Shown one piece after another: positions 26,001-38,000 of a DNA stretch of 64,000 nt. A program made the translations under genes and the position numbers. Origin of the DNA: Camarhynchus parvulus (lineage: Eukaryota; Chordata; Aves; Passeriformes; Thraupidae). The stretch is from the NCBI RefSeq assembly GCF_901933205.1, contig NC_044571.1:57163994-57227993 (forward strand). Reading direction: 5' to 3'. Every line of letters starts with the position of its first letter. Within the stretch, counting starts at the first letter, position 1. Below the pieces are notes generated by a model that did no database searches, was not told the DNA's origin, and worked only from the letters and a program-made list of their open reading frames with translations.

Positions 26001-27490
26001 GTTTATATGAGATGAATCCTAGCAAGCCTGGTAAGGAAAAAAGTTTTCCCTGTGGGCTTAATAATGTGTAACTGCTCCTGCTTGAAAACTGAGGACTAGA
26101 CAACTTAGGGTTTTTATTCATACTGTCACTGATTTAGTTCTATATTCTTGGTATTGAATATTTTCCATATATTCTGAATGCTTGTGCAAAAATGTTGGTT
26201 TTAACATTTTTCAGCCTGTCTGCTGCATGAATTTTTTACATTTATTTGCACTCCATATTTAATGTATTATATACAATATGGATGAGATACTACCCTTTGT
26301 TACTGAGACACCACATAATCTGATAGCTGCTGCTGAAGGAAAAATATTATTTGCTTTCATTTTTCTCACAAGGCATGATGAATAGTTAAAAATTAGCCCA
26401 GAAGACACATGTAAATTCCTAGTTTATCTATGAAACATTTATTCTTTAAGAGGTCAAAAACCTGCAGCTTCTAAACTGTTATTTCAAAGTAAGAGAGAAA
26501 TTCTGCCATTGAGTAATGGCATACCTAGTAAAGTAAGTTTGACAAAGATGAATAAAAGGATGTTTCTTAACTAAATATGAGTTTTAAAGAAATCTGAAGC
26601 ATTAGTATCTTTTTCAGGGGCAAAATTACATTTAGGAAATTTACAGATTATGAAATTATTTAATTTTCCTTTGTTTCTCTGAATGATGGCTAGTTTGTCT
26701 CCAAGGCAGAAATTTAACAATCATTTTCAACTTAAAAAGAAACCGCAAAGAACAAAAGACCAAACCCAGAAAATAAAATACCCAACGAAAACCAAACTCT
26801 AATTTCAAATGTCCCTTTTTCAAAAGGTAGGAAAAAACATTTGATATTTTTTAACACCTATCTAATGCTAGAAGCTGCTTTAATAATGAAAGATTACATG
26901 GATAGCTTTTGTAATGTGCCCAGTCAAGTTAGCCATAAATATGTGCATACAAAACAGAAAAATTCTTTTGTAATGCAAAATATTACTTTGTGAAAAAATA
27001 TTATTTTCATGAAGGAGTTATTCAGTATACTTGAAAGGCCTATCTTGATAGTTGCACTTTTAAATTATCGAAGTTGCAGAAAACTCTTGTTGTTCCACAT
27101 TGTCCTTGCCTGCCCCCAGCAAAGGAATCAAAGCAAAAGAGGAACACTGGAAGCAGAAGTATGTGGGAAGAAACTGAAAGACATCCTGCATCTGGCATAT
27201 CCCAAAATTGCCCTAGAAATCTGCTTACAACTACCTGCCATGGACTGTGTTGAAACTTACAGTGCCCTTATGCACGCCTAGAAAATTTGGACTTTTAGAA
27301 TTAATCCATCCAGACTGCGATTAAATGAAGTTTATTAGATTAACTGGGGGGTGGGGAGGGAAGGAAAGTGAGAAAGAGAAAATAAAAACCATGTAGCAGC
27401 ATTTTCAGTACAAAAACAAAGAGCTCTTTCATATGGGATTGACAAGACTGTGCTGTGGTTTATGGTAGAGATTTTCTGCAAACAACCATC
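20031..27490. other. Intronic sequence, nothing recognised
   Basis: About 7.5 kb of AT-rich sequence with A or T runs but no repeat family, RNA gene or protein that I recognise. Short open frames on both strands lack any family resemblance. Confidence 0.55.
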
Positions 27491-27806
27491 ATACCTGAAG
27501 GAAGCCTACAAGATGGAGAGACAATTTGCAAAAGCATCTAATGACAGAGGAGGAAGAATTTCTTCAAACTGAAAGAGAGTAGCTGTAGATTAGATATTAG
27601 GAAGAAAATCTTCACTGTGAGGGTGGTGAGGCACTGACACAGGTTACCCAGAGAAGCTGTGGATGTCCCAAACCTGGAAGTGCTCAAGGACAGATTGGAT
27701 AGGGCTCTGAGAAACCTGGTTCAGTGGCAGTGTCCCCGCCCATGGCAGGGGAGTTGGAAGTTTTATGATTTTTAAGAGCCATCGTAAACCATTTTATGAT
27801 TTTGTG
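27491..27806 (+). mobile_element. CR1 LINE 3' end
   Basis: Begins in the CR1 segment upstream of the tail ('acctgaaggaagcctacaag'), continues with 'cttcaaactgaaagagagta' and 'gagggtggtgaggcactg', 'gagaagctgtggatgtccc', 'gtgtccccgcccatggcagg', and ends with a degenerate 'ttttatgattttgtga' tail. It has lost a few bases near the end relative to the family. Non-coding relic. Confidence 0.93.
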
Positions 27807-29556
27807 AAAAGTATATTTTACATGGGTTTAATTTGCCTGTTCTTTTATTTCCCTTCTCTTTCAATACATGAAAATCAAGATTTTTTCCTAGTATTCACCA
27901 ACAGCAGAGCTTTTGTAATTGCTGTTAAATAATGTTTCTTGTAACCCAGTAAAAATATAATTATGACATATACACAAGATCACTGCAAGGTTCTACCAAG
28001 ATATGATATTTCTCAGAATAATGTCTTCCTGTCTTTGTGGAGGGAATTTTTCCTGACTTTAAAATATGCTTTTTACAAAGTTGACAAGGCTTAGTTAAGG
28101 TTTGCTGATATTTAATTTAAATTCTTTTCAAATTTCAATATTTGTGCTGTTCTATGTATTCTGATAATTGCCTTCCTCCTCATGAGACCTGATTTGTTTT
28201 CTTACCTCTAGATTTCACCACTTTAGAGTTTTCTGACAATGTTGTCAAAGTTCCCAGGAAAAAAGTTTTATCTGGTGTCTGCTGCTTGAATCTCTAGTCT
28301 TGTAAATACAACATTCTGCGCAACACTGTTTTTACAATTTTAATATTATAAAATATGTATTTATATACAGAACAAGCTGTTCTGGTATGGTAATTTAAAA
28401 TAACACTGCCCATTTATGACTCTTTTAATAAATAATAGAAAAATAAGCAAATTGATACGCTGTTTATAATTGAATCATGCAAGGTATGTATCTACCAAAA
28501 GTCTCAAACTTCAATATAGCTATTCACAAAAAAAAATAAAAGAAATTCATCCCTAAGTAAATGGTGATCCAAAAAGTCTGAATTATGCCCTTTGCAGCTC
28601 AGGAAGACAAATAATGTTGACTGGAAGGCAGCTGGTTCCAATCCTAGCTGGAACAGATATTCAAATAAGTCATCTCTCTTTTCTTTGCAAAATTAGTATT
28701 CTAAAAAATTCTGAGATTCACCAACTCTATCCAGTCATCTAAATCTTGAGTAAGCTCAAGAAGACATTAATTATATAAAAAAAAACCTTAGCAAACTTAA
28801 TATTCTTGGAATCTCAGTCTGGACTTGGGTCAAGGATTAGGCTTGGCAGTACACTGGGTGTTGATCTAAAGAGAAAGATAAGACATTAATTATTCTTATA
28901 CTTCTCTACTTCAATGTTGTTGAATATTGTCAACAATGAGATCTGTCTATCTTCCTCGATCTAGGGAGAATGTGCTATACCTTTATGTCAGAAATGAGCA
29001 ATAGTACCTAATTAAGACCCACACTTGTGGTGAACAGTATAATTATCAGTGTACCTTCAGGTCTTACCTAAATATGATAGTTTGATCATATATCATGTAT
29101 ATCACCTGATATAATTCACATGATATGGACTAAAAAGTGAACAGCTTGCATTAGATGACAGCTTTTTCTGTCTTTATCTCAGGAAAATGATGCTACATTC
29201 ACTGGGGAGATACGTGGAAAACATCAGCTTATGAAGGCATATTTACTAGTTCAGCAGAGCAAATGGTCTTAAAAGACTCACAAAGGTATTGTGAAACTCT
29301 CACAACTATATTCTAGTCTCCTGGGCTGAAATTCTACCAGTATAAAGAATAAAATAATCTGTGTTCTGGGAGGGCTACATTGCTTAGATATGTAAATTGA
29401 GAAGTTGCCCTTTTTATGCTCCCTACCTAGTCTGTGGAAAAAGAGAGGTTCTGTCAGAGAGAATTTCAGTATAAATCCTTAATATAGAAATTCAAACACT
29501 CTTTAAGTAAGCTCTCTCTCTCTTTTTTTTTTTTTCCTTTGTCTACCAAAACTTAG
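27807..29556. other. Intronic sequence, nothing recognised
   Basis: AT-rich unique sequence ending in a (CT)n and T-run (about 29510-29537) just before the next CR1. No gene or known repeat was recognised. Confidence 0.55.
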
Positions 29557-30240
29557 GAACAAGAATCTTTAACCTCACGAACTTCAAAAAAGCAAAATGC
29601 AACGCATCAATACTGGGAGATGCATGTATTGAGAGCAGCCCTGCTGAGAAGGACTTGGAGTTTCTGATGGATGAAAAAGTGGACATGACCCAGCCATGCG
29701 CACTCACAGCCCGGAAAGCCAATGGTATCCTGGGCTGCATCCTGGTAGCCTGTGGCCAGCAGGACAAAGGAGGACATTCTGTCCCTCTCATTCTGTCCCT
29801 CTGTCCCTACCCCACTCTCATGACACCCCACCTGGAGTGCTGTGTCCAGCTCTGTTATTCTCAGCACAAGAAAGACATGGACCTGTTAGAGAGGGTTTAC
29901 AGGTGACCCCCAAAAAAGTCACAGAGCACCTCTCCTGTGAGGACAGGCTGAAAGAGTTGGGTCTGTTCAGCCTGCAAGAATAGAAGGCTATGGTGACATC
30001 TTACAGCAACCTATCAGTATTCATATGGGGGTTTATAAGAGAGATGGAGAAAGACTTTATACCAGGGCCTGTGGTGACAGAACCATGGTCCAATGGTTTT
30101 AAACTGAAAGAAGATAAATTCAGGTTAGATGTAAGGATTTTTTCACAACAAGGGTGTTGAGTCCTGCTTTTGTTAGAGAGGTTAGACTAGATGATCTATA
30201 AATGTCTTTCCCTACCCACATCATTCTACGATTCTCTGAC
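29557..30240 (+). mobile_element. CR1 LINE fragment (post-RT region to 3' end)
   Basis: Starts at the CR1 'aacttcaaaaaagcaaaatg' segment, which corresponds to the MKFNKAKC codons. It continues through 'gagagcagccctgctgagaa', 'cctgggctgcatcctggtag', 'ccccacctggagtgctgtg' and 'gaggacaggctgaaagagtt', then to a shortened tail at 'ctagatgatctataaatg' and 'tctacgattctct'. A microduplication of 'ttctgtccctct' sits at about 29776-29800. Several stop codons and indels mean the overlapping open frames here are not genes. Confidence 0.93.
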
Positions 30241-30691
30241 TGCATATGTCATGTTTCTTACCATGCACTTTATTAGTACAAAGTTGTCACAAAGAACAGC
30301 CCATACAGCCTTGGCAACAAAACTGTCTCAGCCAAGGAGAAAGTGGGAGGCCCTTGGTCCAGTCTTCAGTTTTCTGTATGACATGACATAGTTCAACCAC
30401 AACTACAAATTTTAATTAGAATTTGAGTCCTTTGGGACATAGACTACCAAAAATGCATTAATTCAATGATGCACTCAGCTGTTTTCTCCTTCTAGAGAGA
30501 AAATGAGAGAACTTAAGTCAAGAGCTTAATATACTGCTGGGAGGTACTCAAAGTGTGCTGTGATGAGTATCAACAGAATGAACAGAAATATCTAATACAT
30601 AATAAAAGCAGTGTAGGAAAAGGTTGACTTTCAGACAACTACCTGCTCTTTTCTTGATAACTTGGACACATTATATATATAATGTGTGCAC

Positions 30692-30739
<48 letters not shown>

Positions 30740-31511
30740 CATATAGGCCTGGATGCTTTTAAGTTACTGCATTTTGCCAGAACAAACAACAATACAAATC
30801 ATGAGCATGAAATAACTAACATGAACACAACCAGCAACCAACCATCCTGCTGGATGGCAGCACACTGGAATGAACACAGCATGAAGATTATTGTATAAAA
30901 GATAAAGAATGAGGTGGATCACAGGGCGAAGTCACTGTTACACTCTTTTCTTGTTGGACTCTTGTTTTGAAGAGTAAATTTAAGAAGTAATATGAAAAAA
31001 ACAAACCCAAAACCAAATCCTACCAAAACATTAAAAGATGGTTAGGGCAGAAAGGATTTGGGGCCATTAACCTTGACAGAGCTGTCTTTGCCTTAAGCAG
31101 TCTTTGTGCTTTTATAACGTAAGCCACCAATATTCATTTGGAGACTGAGATGAAAATACAACCACATTTCAGTCATGGACTAGTTCTCATGTTTTGTTAA
31201 ATGACTAAGTTAGTCACAGACATAGACTTGCTTTCCTGATGAACTTTAACAGACAGTGCAATTATTCAAATATGAAAACACTATAGAATTTTTTTTTCTC
31301 ATGTATTTCAGCAATTTAGGCTGTTTCCAGGGTGATATGTAATCATCTTCAAGTGTTTTGCCCTAATCTATACAGAACTGCCAAAAGTTGCAAAGTTAGA
31401 CTTCTAAAATAAGAAAATCACATTATTGTAAACCAGGACAATAGAGTATGCACAATACTTACTGAAAATTAATAAAAAAGATTAGAAGCAATGTTTCTGT
31501 TTAGAGGGGAG
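30241..31511. other. Intronic sequence with TA repeat, no gene recognised
   Basis: AT-rich unique DNA containing the palindrome and TA microsatellite at 30666-30745. No coding or RNA gene was recognised. Confidence 0.55.
30666..30745. repeat. 22-bp perfect palindrome followed by (TA)n/(TACATA)n microsatellite
   Basis: A 22-bp self-complementary block from 30666 (starting ACACATTATAT) to 30687 (ending ATAATGTGT) is followed within a few bases by an uninterrupted TA run (about 30693-30727) and then TACATA units. It is likely length-polymorphic and able to extrude a hairpin. Confidence 0.9.
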
Positions 31512-32028
31512 TGTCGTGGTTTAACCCCACACGACAACTAAGCACCACTCTACTTTGCTCAGTCACTCCCCACTGCAGCAGCATGATGGAGACAATTGGA
31601 GAAAAAAAAAAGTGAGAAAATATGTGGGTTGAGATAAAAGCAGTTTAATGGGTCAGAAAATGAAAATGAATTGATATGTAATGCAGCTCCTCACCACTCA
31701 ATGACTGGTGCCCAGCCAGTTCCTGAGCAGCAGCCCCTGGCCAGCTGTCCCCACAGTCTATATGCTGAGCATTCTGCCATACAGTATAGAATATCCACAT
31801 GGCCACTTTGGGTCACCTGTCCTGGCTGCGCCCCTGCCCAACTTCTTGTATCCCTCCAGCCTTCTCCTTTGTGAGAAGCTGAAAAGTCCTTGATTTTGGG
31901 TAAGCACGACTTAGCAAAACTAAAAACATCAGTGTGTTATCAACATTATTCTCATACTAAAACCAAAACACAGCATAGCACCAGCTACTGGGAAGATAAT
32001 GAACCCTTTCCAAGCCAAAAGCAGGACA
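31512..32028 (-). mobile_element. Solo LTR of an avian endogenous retrovirus
   Basis: A 517-bp element bounded by TG...CA. Plus-strand landmarks are 'tgtcgtggtttaacccc' at one end, 'gggttgagataaaagcag', 'cagcccctggccagctg', 'ggtcacctgtcctggctg', 'aaaacatcagtgtgttatca' and 'agcaggaca' at the other end. These match a common bird ERV LTR whose sense strand, as I recall it, begins TGTCCTGGTTT, so this copy reads on the minus strand. No gag, pol or env lies on either side, so it is probably a solo LTR left by recombination. The flanks GGGAG and GAGAG could be a 5-bp target duplication with one mismatch. I do not assign a family name; ERVL- or ERVK-like is possible. Confidence 0.85.
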
Positions 32029-35000
32029 GAGAGTCAAACTAATGGAATGAGGTTAGCCAGAAAAAATAAAAATAAGAAAGGTAAAACTGTGTAGGGAAAA
32101 GTGGTGAAAAGATTAAAAATACATACCTTATGCAAAATGAGACAAAAGGTGATCAAAAGGAAAAATGCTAATTATAAGATCAGAGGTAGAAACAACATAC
32201 CCTAATTAAAATGTAATTAGAAGAAAAGTCAAATAACAAGGTGAAAAACAGTATGTGACTATCAGGAATGATTTAAAATAATAAATAAGAAAGATTGAAA
32301 AGGTGATACTGCAAGAAAAAGCTATGCAACTCCAAAACACACGAAAAACAGGGAATGTTAAAATGCTGGGGCAGAAATGTCATGATTGGATCAAAGGATT
32401 CTGGTAAAAGTCACACAAGTGTGAATAAGAATAATGATGAAGATAACTGTACAGATTTTTTAAAAAAAATAAAAGTCAGGAACTACAAACTGCTATGATG
32501 GAAAAAAAATAAAAAAATCACAGAAATAACAATTTGATCCACTTGAAAATACCACTAATATCTGTGCAATCTGACTAAATGTATATTTCTTAATACATAT
32601 TTTAGTGCCCATCAATAGCAGATAAAGTATTATGCAGATATGAATGCATAATACTAACACAAACCTAAACCATTCAGCTGTATCACAAATAATAATTATC
32701 TGGGACACTAAAAGATCATGGCAAAAGCTAATCTAATAAGTCTTCCATTATCCTTTAATACTTTAAAACTGTGCCGTGAGCTAAACAGTTGTCAAAATTG
32801 AGTTCTGTTTACACCGAGCTGAGTATCAGTGAAACAGAGATCACTGCTGAGCTCTAATTACAAAAACAAATTGTTCTCTCTGTAATCGAGCTGCAAAGGT
32901 TAGTCTGCTTCTCCTTCTGCCTGTCCTCCACTCCCCCAACAGATTTGATGCTTATTGGAGACACAAAGATGGATGAAAGATCATATGTCATTTGTTGATC
33001 AGATAGGAATTGTATGAGAGGGGACAAAATACAACCCCCCCAGATAACACTGATTAGCTGCAGCCTTGTAGGGATGAGGTCACAGAGAGCCTGGTGACTA
33101 CTTTAACCTGGATATAGTATTTCATTTTAACTCAGCTAATGGCATACTCCCTTTTCTCCAAAGTGCGGTGGCTACCAGATAAGTGCAGTTCTTGGCTATC
33201 CTCCTTCTGAAGGGAAGTACAGATGGCAGAATTTATCCAAAGAGGCACAGGGAGTATCCACTGCTCAGGTTCATATGGACTTCCATCCTCCATGATGTAT
33301 ATGTAAGAACTGCAGTTGTACACACTCCACCTTATGCAGACATGAGCTAGCTAAGCATTTGTGGAAAGCTGACTGGTGTGCAAGTCTGCATCAGGACTGA
33401 GGTCAAATTTTGTATGGTGAAGTTCTGCCCATATGAACGTTGAACACAAATGGAAGCAAGAGAGCTCACCAATTATTATGTCTTCTAAGTGTTTATTCAT
33501 TCCTGACGGGAAGAGTTAAGGTTCTATTTGTTTTGCTGCAATAAAGTCTTACATTCATAGGCAGTTTGATATCCAGCTCCCCACTTCCCTCTTGCCAATA
33601 ACTTTCTTTATCACAGTCTCAGGTTAGATAGTGTCTGGCACCAATACAGATTTTCATGTCTGAATATAAAATGCTGATTGTGTACTTATAGCCATGGTTT
33701 CCTGTGCGACCACATCTCTACGTATGCAATTCACTTGTTGAAAGCAATGCTATTACAATGCAACTAAATATAACACTGCTCCACAGCAGGTATCACTGTG
33801 GTGAGAATAGCCCATCACAGTCAGATGGTAAAAATTTGTTTTACACAAGCCAGTCTCTGCTTGTTCACTGTCAGAGAAAATACATTTTGCATCATCACTT
33901 ACGTTGTTTTCCTTATCTGGCATGATAGCTACAATCTATATTTCTCAGCTCTGGGCCCCAAGGACTGAAAGTATCAAAGTAGAAGGAAAGAAAATATGCT
34001 AATAAAAATGCAGTACCAACCCATCTCATGAACAGAACCAGTCTCATCTTTGATTTCCAACATGCTTACAGCTCTTTCCAAGAGAGTTGCTAAATTACTA
34101 CTTTAAAAAACAGAAAGTCGGCATGAGAAAAACTCTTATTTTATGAATAACTGCTACCTAATACACATAGCCTAGCTCAGGGAAGAATACTGTTTCATTA
34201 TGGCTAGTATTCACTTTTGCATCTAGAAGTCAAATCAAAGGAAAGGTTCCTGAGAAACTTTATTATGATGGTAAATCGTACTATTCCTTTGAATGATGAA
34301 TTGCTAGAATGAAAACAAAAACCAAAAAAAAAAGGCAATTAAATCTACTTAATTCAACATTCTACAAAACTCACCAGATTTAAAAATCTAAGGCTCATTT
34401 AAAGCAAATGGAGTGGGTCATTAACAGCTTATTGAAGATGTCAATCAACTGGAGATGTGGTAAGAATTTAAACACATGTAAGTACTGGCAGTCTTCATGC
34501 CTGATTTTTTTTCTTTTTGTTCTACTACGGAGAAAATGTCTTTCTTGCGTCCTGTTGGAACTAGAAACTCCTCCTAATGTAGATTTGTAAGTCATTCATA
34601 ATGTATCTCCTTTAATACTACGGATGTTTAGAAACATCATGCCTTAGGAGCGGAATGTCTACTTACTTTATCTAGGCTAATTAAACAAAAATTTTTTTTG
34701 CTATTATGAAGTTCAGATTTTTAAGACATGTGACCAGGTGCGTTGCAATGGCATGTGTATTTTATTTGTAAAAAATTAACTTTATAGATTTAGAATCTTT
34801 AAAATTCTTTTAATTTGTTTGTGTGTAGTACAAGACTGAATTTTCTGCTGGGAAAATAATTATTTCACAGTAGTCATTTACAGTTTGCAGGAAAAATGCA
34901 TTATTGTTTGATATACCTCTAAAAATTTTAAATGGTAGAAAAGAAAGTCATTACTCTGAAAAAAGTAAAAATTGAGCAGAAATCTGCACTACTTTCTCAG

Positions 35001-38000
35001 CCCGGATTGATGAAGTTTGGGGTATTTACTAACAAAATGGGACTTGTAATCTGGTTAGATCTGTAAAACAAACAAAAATCACTACATAATGAATAAGAGT
35101 GGAATTTCTAATATCTTATCTGTAAGTAAATTTTATAAATAAAATATGTACTTTTAAATGCAAAGTAATATATACACATTCATATTAAGAGTTTTATGTC
35201 TCATCATTTACACAATGATAGTTTCCATCTTGCTGTATATCTGGCTTGGTAACTGGAAAATCTAACCTACTGCTTAAACTTTAGGGCTATGCTTTTTTGC
35301 ATATGCAGAATGAACATTCACTCATTCTGTGTGCCAAACAAGTAGCTTACATGAGAAAGATAAAAAAACCTCAAAAGTGCAGATAGTGTAATTAATTGGA
35401 AATTATCTTGCAACCGCTTGCCTATATGTAGCACAAATTATTATTCAAAGGGTGTGATTATTTTAGAAGACATAGGGAAATATTTTTCTTTTTTTTCTCT
35501 TGTGTTGCAGCAACTGTGGAAAAACACATAATAATCTCTGTGTCAAGATGTGCCTAGTTTCAGAAAGCTATTTAACCTGCACCAGGCTAAAGTGACTGCC
35601 CACTTCTTCATTTGCTCAGATGTTTTGATGATGATTTGCACAATTTTTTTACTCAAATGTGGAAAAAAATCCATGGCATTTGTTATCTTTTTGTTTAGCT
35701 TTAAGCAGTTTTGCAGTGTGGATTCACAATTTTTTGGGCTAGGAAATGTCCCTAGTGAGACCTACCTCCTGACTGAAGCAAGTTTCTCCTTTCTTTAGGC
35801 TGTGGTTTTATAATATGTAAAACTAAGCCGGATAATTCCTGCCTGGAATCTACTCATTGTTTCTACCTGGTTTCAATTTTACAGTGAGTAGGTTCAAGTG
35901 TCTAAAAGAACATTAAAAAAAAAAATTAGTTCACCTTCCTGAACCAACTTGCTGAGTGAACATAAGTCCTCTGGTTTTTTGAAATTCTCATCTAGAGAAT
36001 GGAGAATGCATTGTATGGAACCAGGATGGTTAATTGATTTAAACCAGATAAAATTGTGAATGCAAGTTTCTAATTTTGAAGAGACTATGAAAGATCCCAA
36101 CCTTGCTACCAGGATCTAATACTTATAGACAATCACTCGTATTTTTATTCCTCCTTTTAATGTTAAAAATTTCCTTCTTTTGAACACTAATGCCCTTCTA
36201 GCAATGATCCTTCCTGGGAGCACTAGTTGCAAGCTTGCCCACATGCATAACAAAGACAGAGTAAGTGGAGCTGCTATGGACCACAGATTCATGAATCCCA
36301 GTCTTATATCTTCTGGAGTAGTGTCACAAAATGTAAAGGGTAAAGAACAGCTTATTCAAGGCCAGACAGATGAAGAAGGACGTGATGCTGAATGAAAAAC
36401 AACATTCTGAATATCTATATGTTAGGAATATTTTCTGTCTCCTTAAATTATATATCCTAATCTTACTCAAGCAGTTCAAAGACTCAGGATCTCATCAGAC
36501 ATCCTTCTCATCAGAGAAAGGAACTGAAATTCTTTGGTTTTACCTCAATAAGCAGTGTCTTTTTTTTAATGACGGATTGGATAGCAATCACCAATGTGAT
36601 AAACTTGTCTTGCTCATATGGTTGTACTTAGCATTATACAGAAAACAGGCAAGGACACAAGCACAGAACAAAAAAATTAATTGTTAAGAGGACAAGGCAC
36701 CTCAACCTGTCATATCAAGAACTCATATTTTCCATTGGTTCTCGATTTATTTTCAATGCCAGTTCAAGAACCTGGCCATAATATTTACAGCTCTTCTGAG
36801 CAGGATGTATCTGAGGATAATTCTCTGTTCACTGCACAATGAGACAGCTGTGTCCCTCTAGGCCACCCTCATGAGTGTGAAGCTCTCAAGACTAGAAATA
36901 AAATGTTCTCAGTTGATGTCTGTCATTTGATGGAAAAGACACATCACAAGAAATAAACAGGGGCTCCAGTCAGATTCTCCTGCACTGAGGAAATAATCAA
37001 AGAATAATAACTAAAGTAAACAAACCCAGAAGTTTAAATGCAGTAAATAAAAGCAGCCACCTCTACAGGTTGGAAAGTCAAGCCTCTCATTAACACCTCC
37101 ATGGCTACATCAAACTTGCATTGTGTGGATCTGCTGGGACACACCATGCCTCCTGCTCCCCATCCACATATCTAATTCCCACTCTTCTAATGAAAATCAG
37201 GGTGCAGTGAGATAAAATTATCCCAACAGAGTTGTGGGGTCCTATCCAGGACACTTTCCCAGTAAACAGTTGAGCACAGGCAACTCTCACATCAATATCT
37301 AAATGTCTGAGGTAGCTGGCTCTCACAGGCTGCAAGAAGAGGCACCTGGAATTGTGATTAAGGGTTAGGTAAGATCTGAATCCTACGGACTTCAGCATAG
37401 TGTTCTTAACAAAATTAATGTCCTGTACCTTTCTTTGTCTTTTCACAAGAAATATGACTTCAATTTTTTTTTATTTTACATCCTAATGCTTTTCACAAGG
37501 AAAGAGGATGGATTTTGTTTCCCTTGATATAAGACTTCTGTCTTGTTTTTTTTCCCCCCTGAACTCACCCTCCTTGCGCACTATTCCTTGAAGTATTTGG
37601 AAGAGCTCCTTTGGAATGAAACCCATTTCTGCTGGATTGAACAAATGGCAGGATATACTTGAAGAGTTACACGGCTGGCAGTCACTGCTGAGAGTAAAGC
37701 ATATAATGCTAACTCTCAGCATGGATCAGGGTGGAATTCAAGCTCAGCTGAACAGAGTTGCAGGTATCTTTGTCTACCTTTGAGCTGTTCAACCTGACAG
37801 AGCAGTGTACCATAACTTTACATTCAGACCTGTTTTGTTCTTTTCAGTAAGGAAATCCTGAATACAGCATTGATGGCATCACTTGTTTGAATCAGCAAGC
37901 AAGCTATTAACGGGACATGTCTGGGTCAAATATTCTGCAAGTTTCAGCTGGTACTTTAACCTCTTTGTAAAACTGAAATGGAAAGAAGTTATCTTTTCCT

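Noticed and set aside
29543..29983. Overlapping open frames on both strands, 82 to 95 codons
   Set aside because: They lie inside a CR1 relic and carry parts of its decayed sequence in shifted frames.
31671..31893. Two overlapping open frames of 67 and 61 codons
   Set aside because: They lie inside the ERV LTR, which is not protein-coding here.
32029..32520. Internal retroviral sequence next to the LTR
   Set aside because: The A-rich flank shows no gag, pol or env-like reading frame and no second LTR follows, so the element was called a solo LTR.
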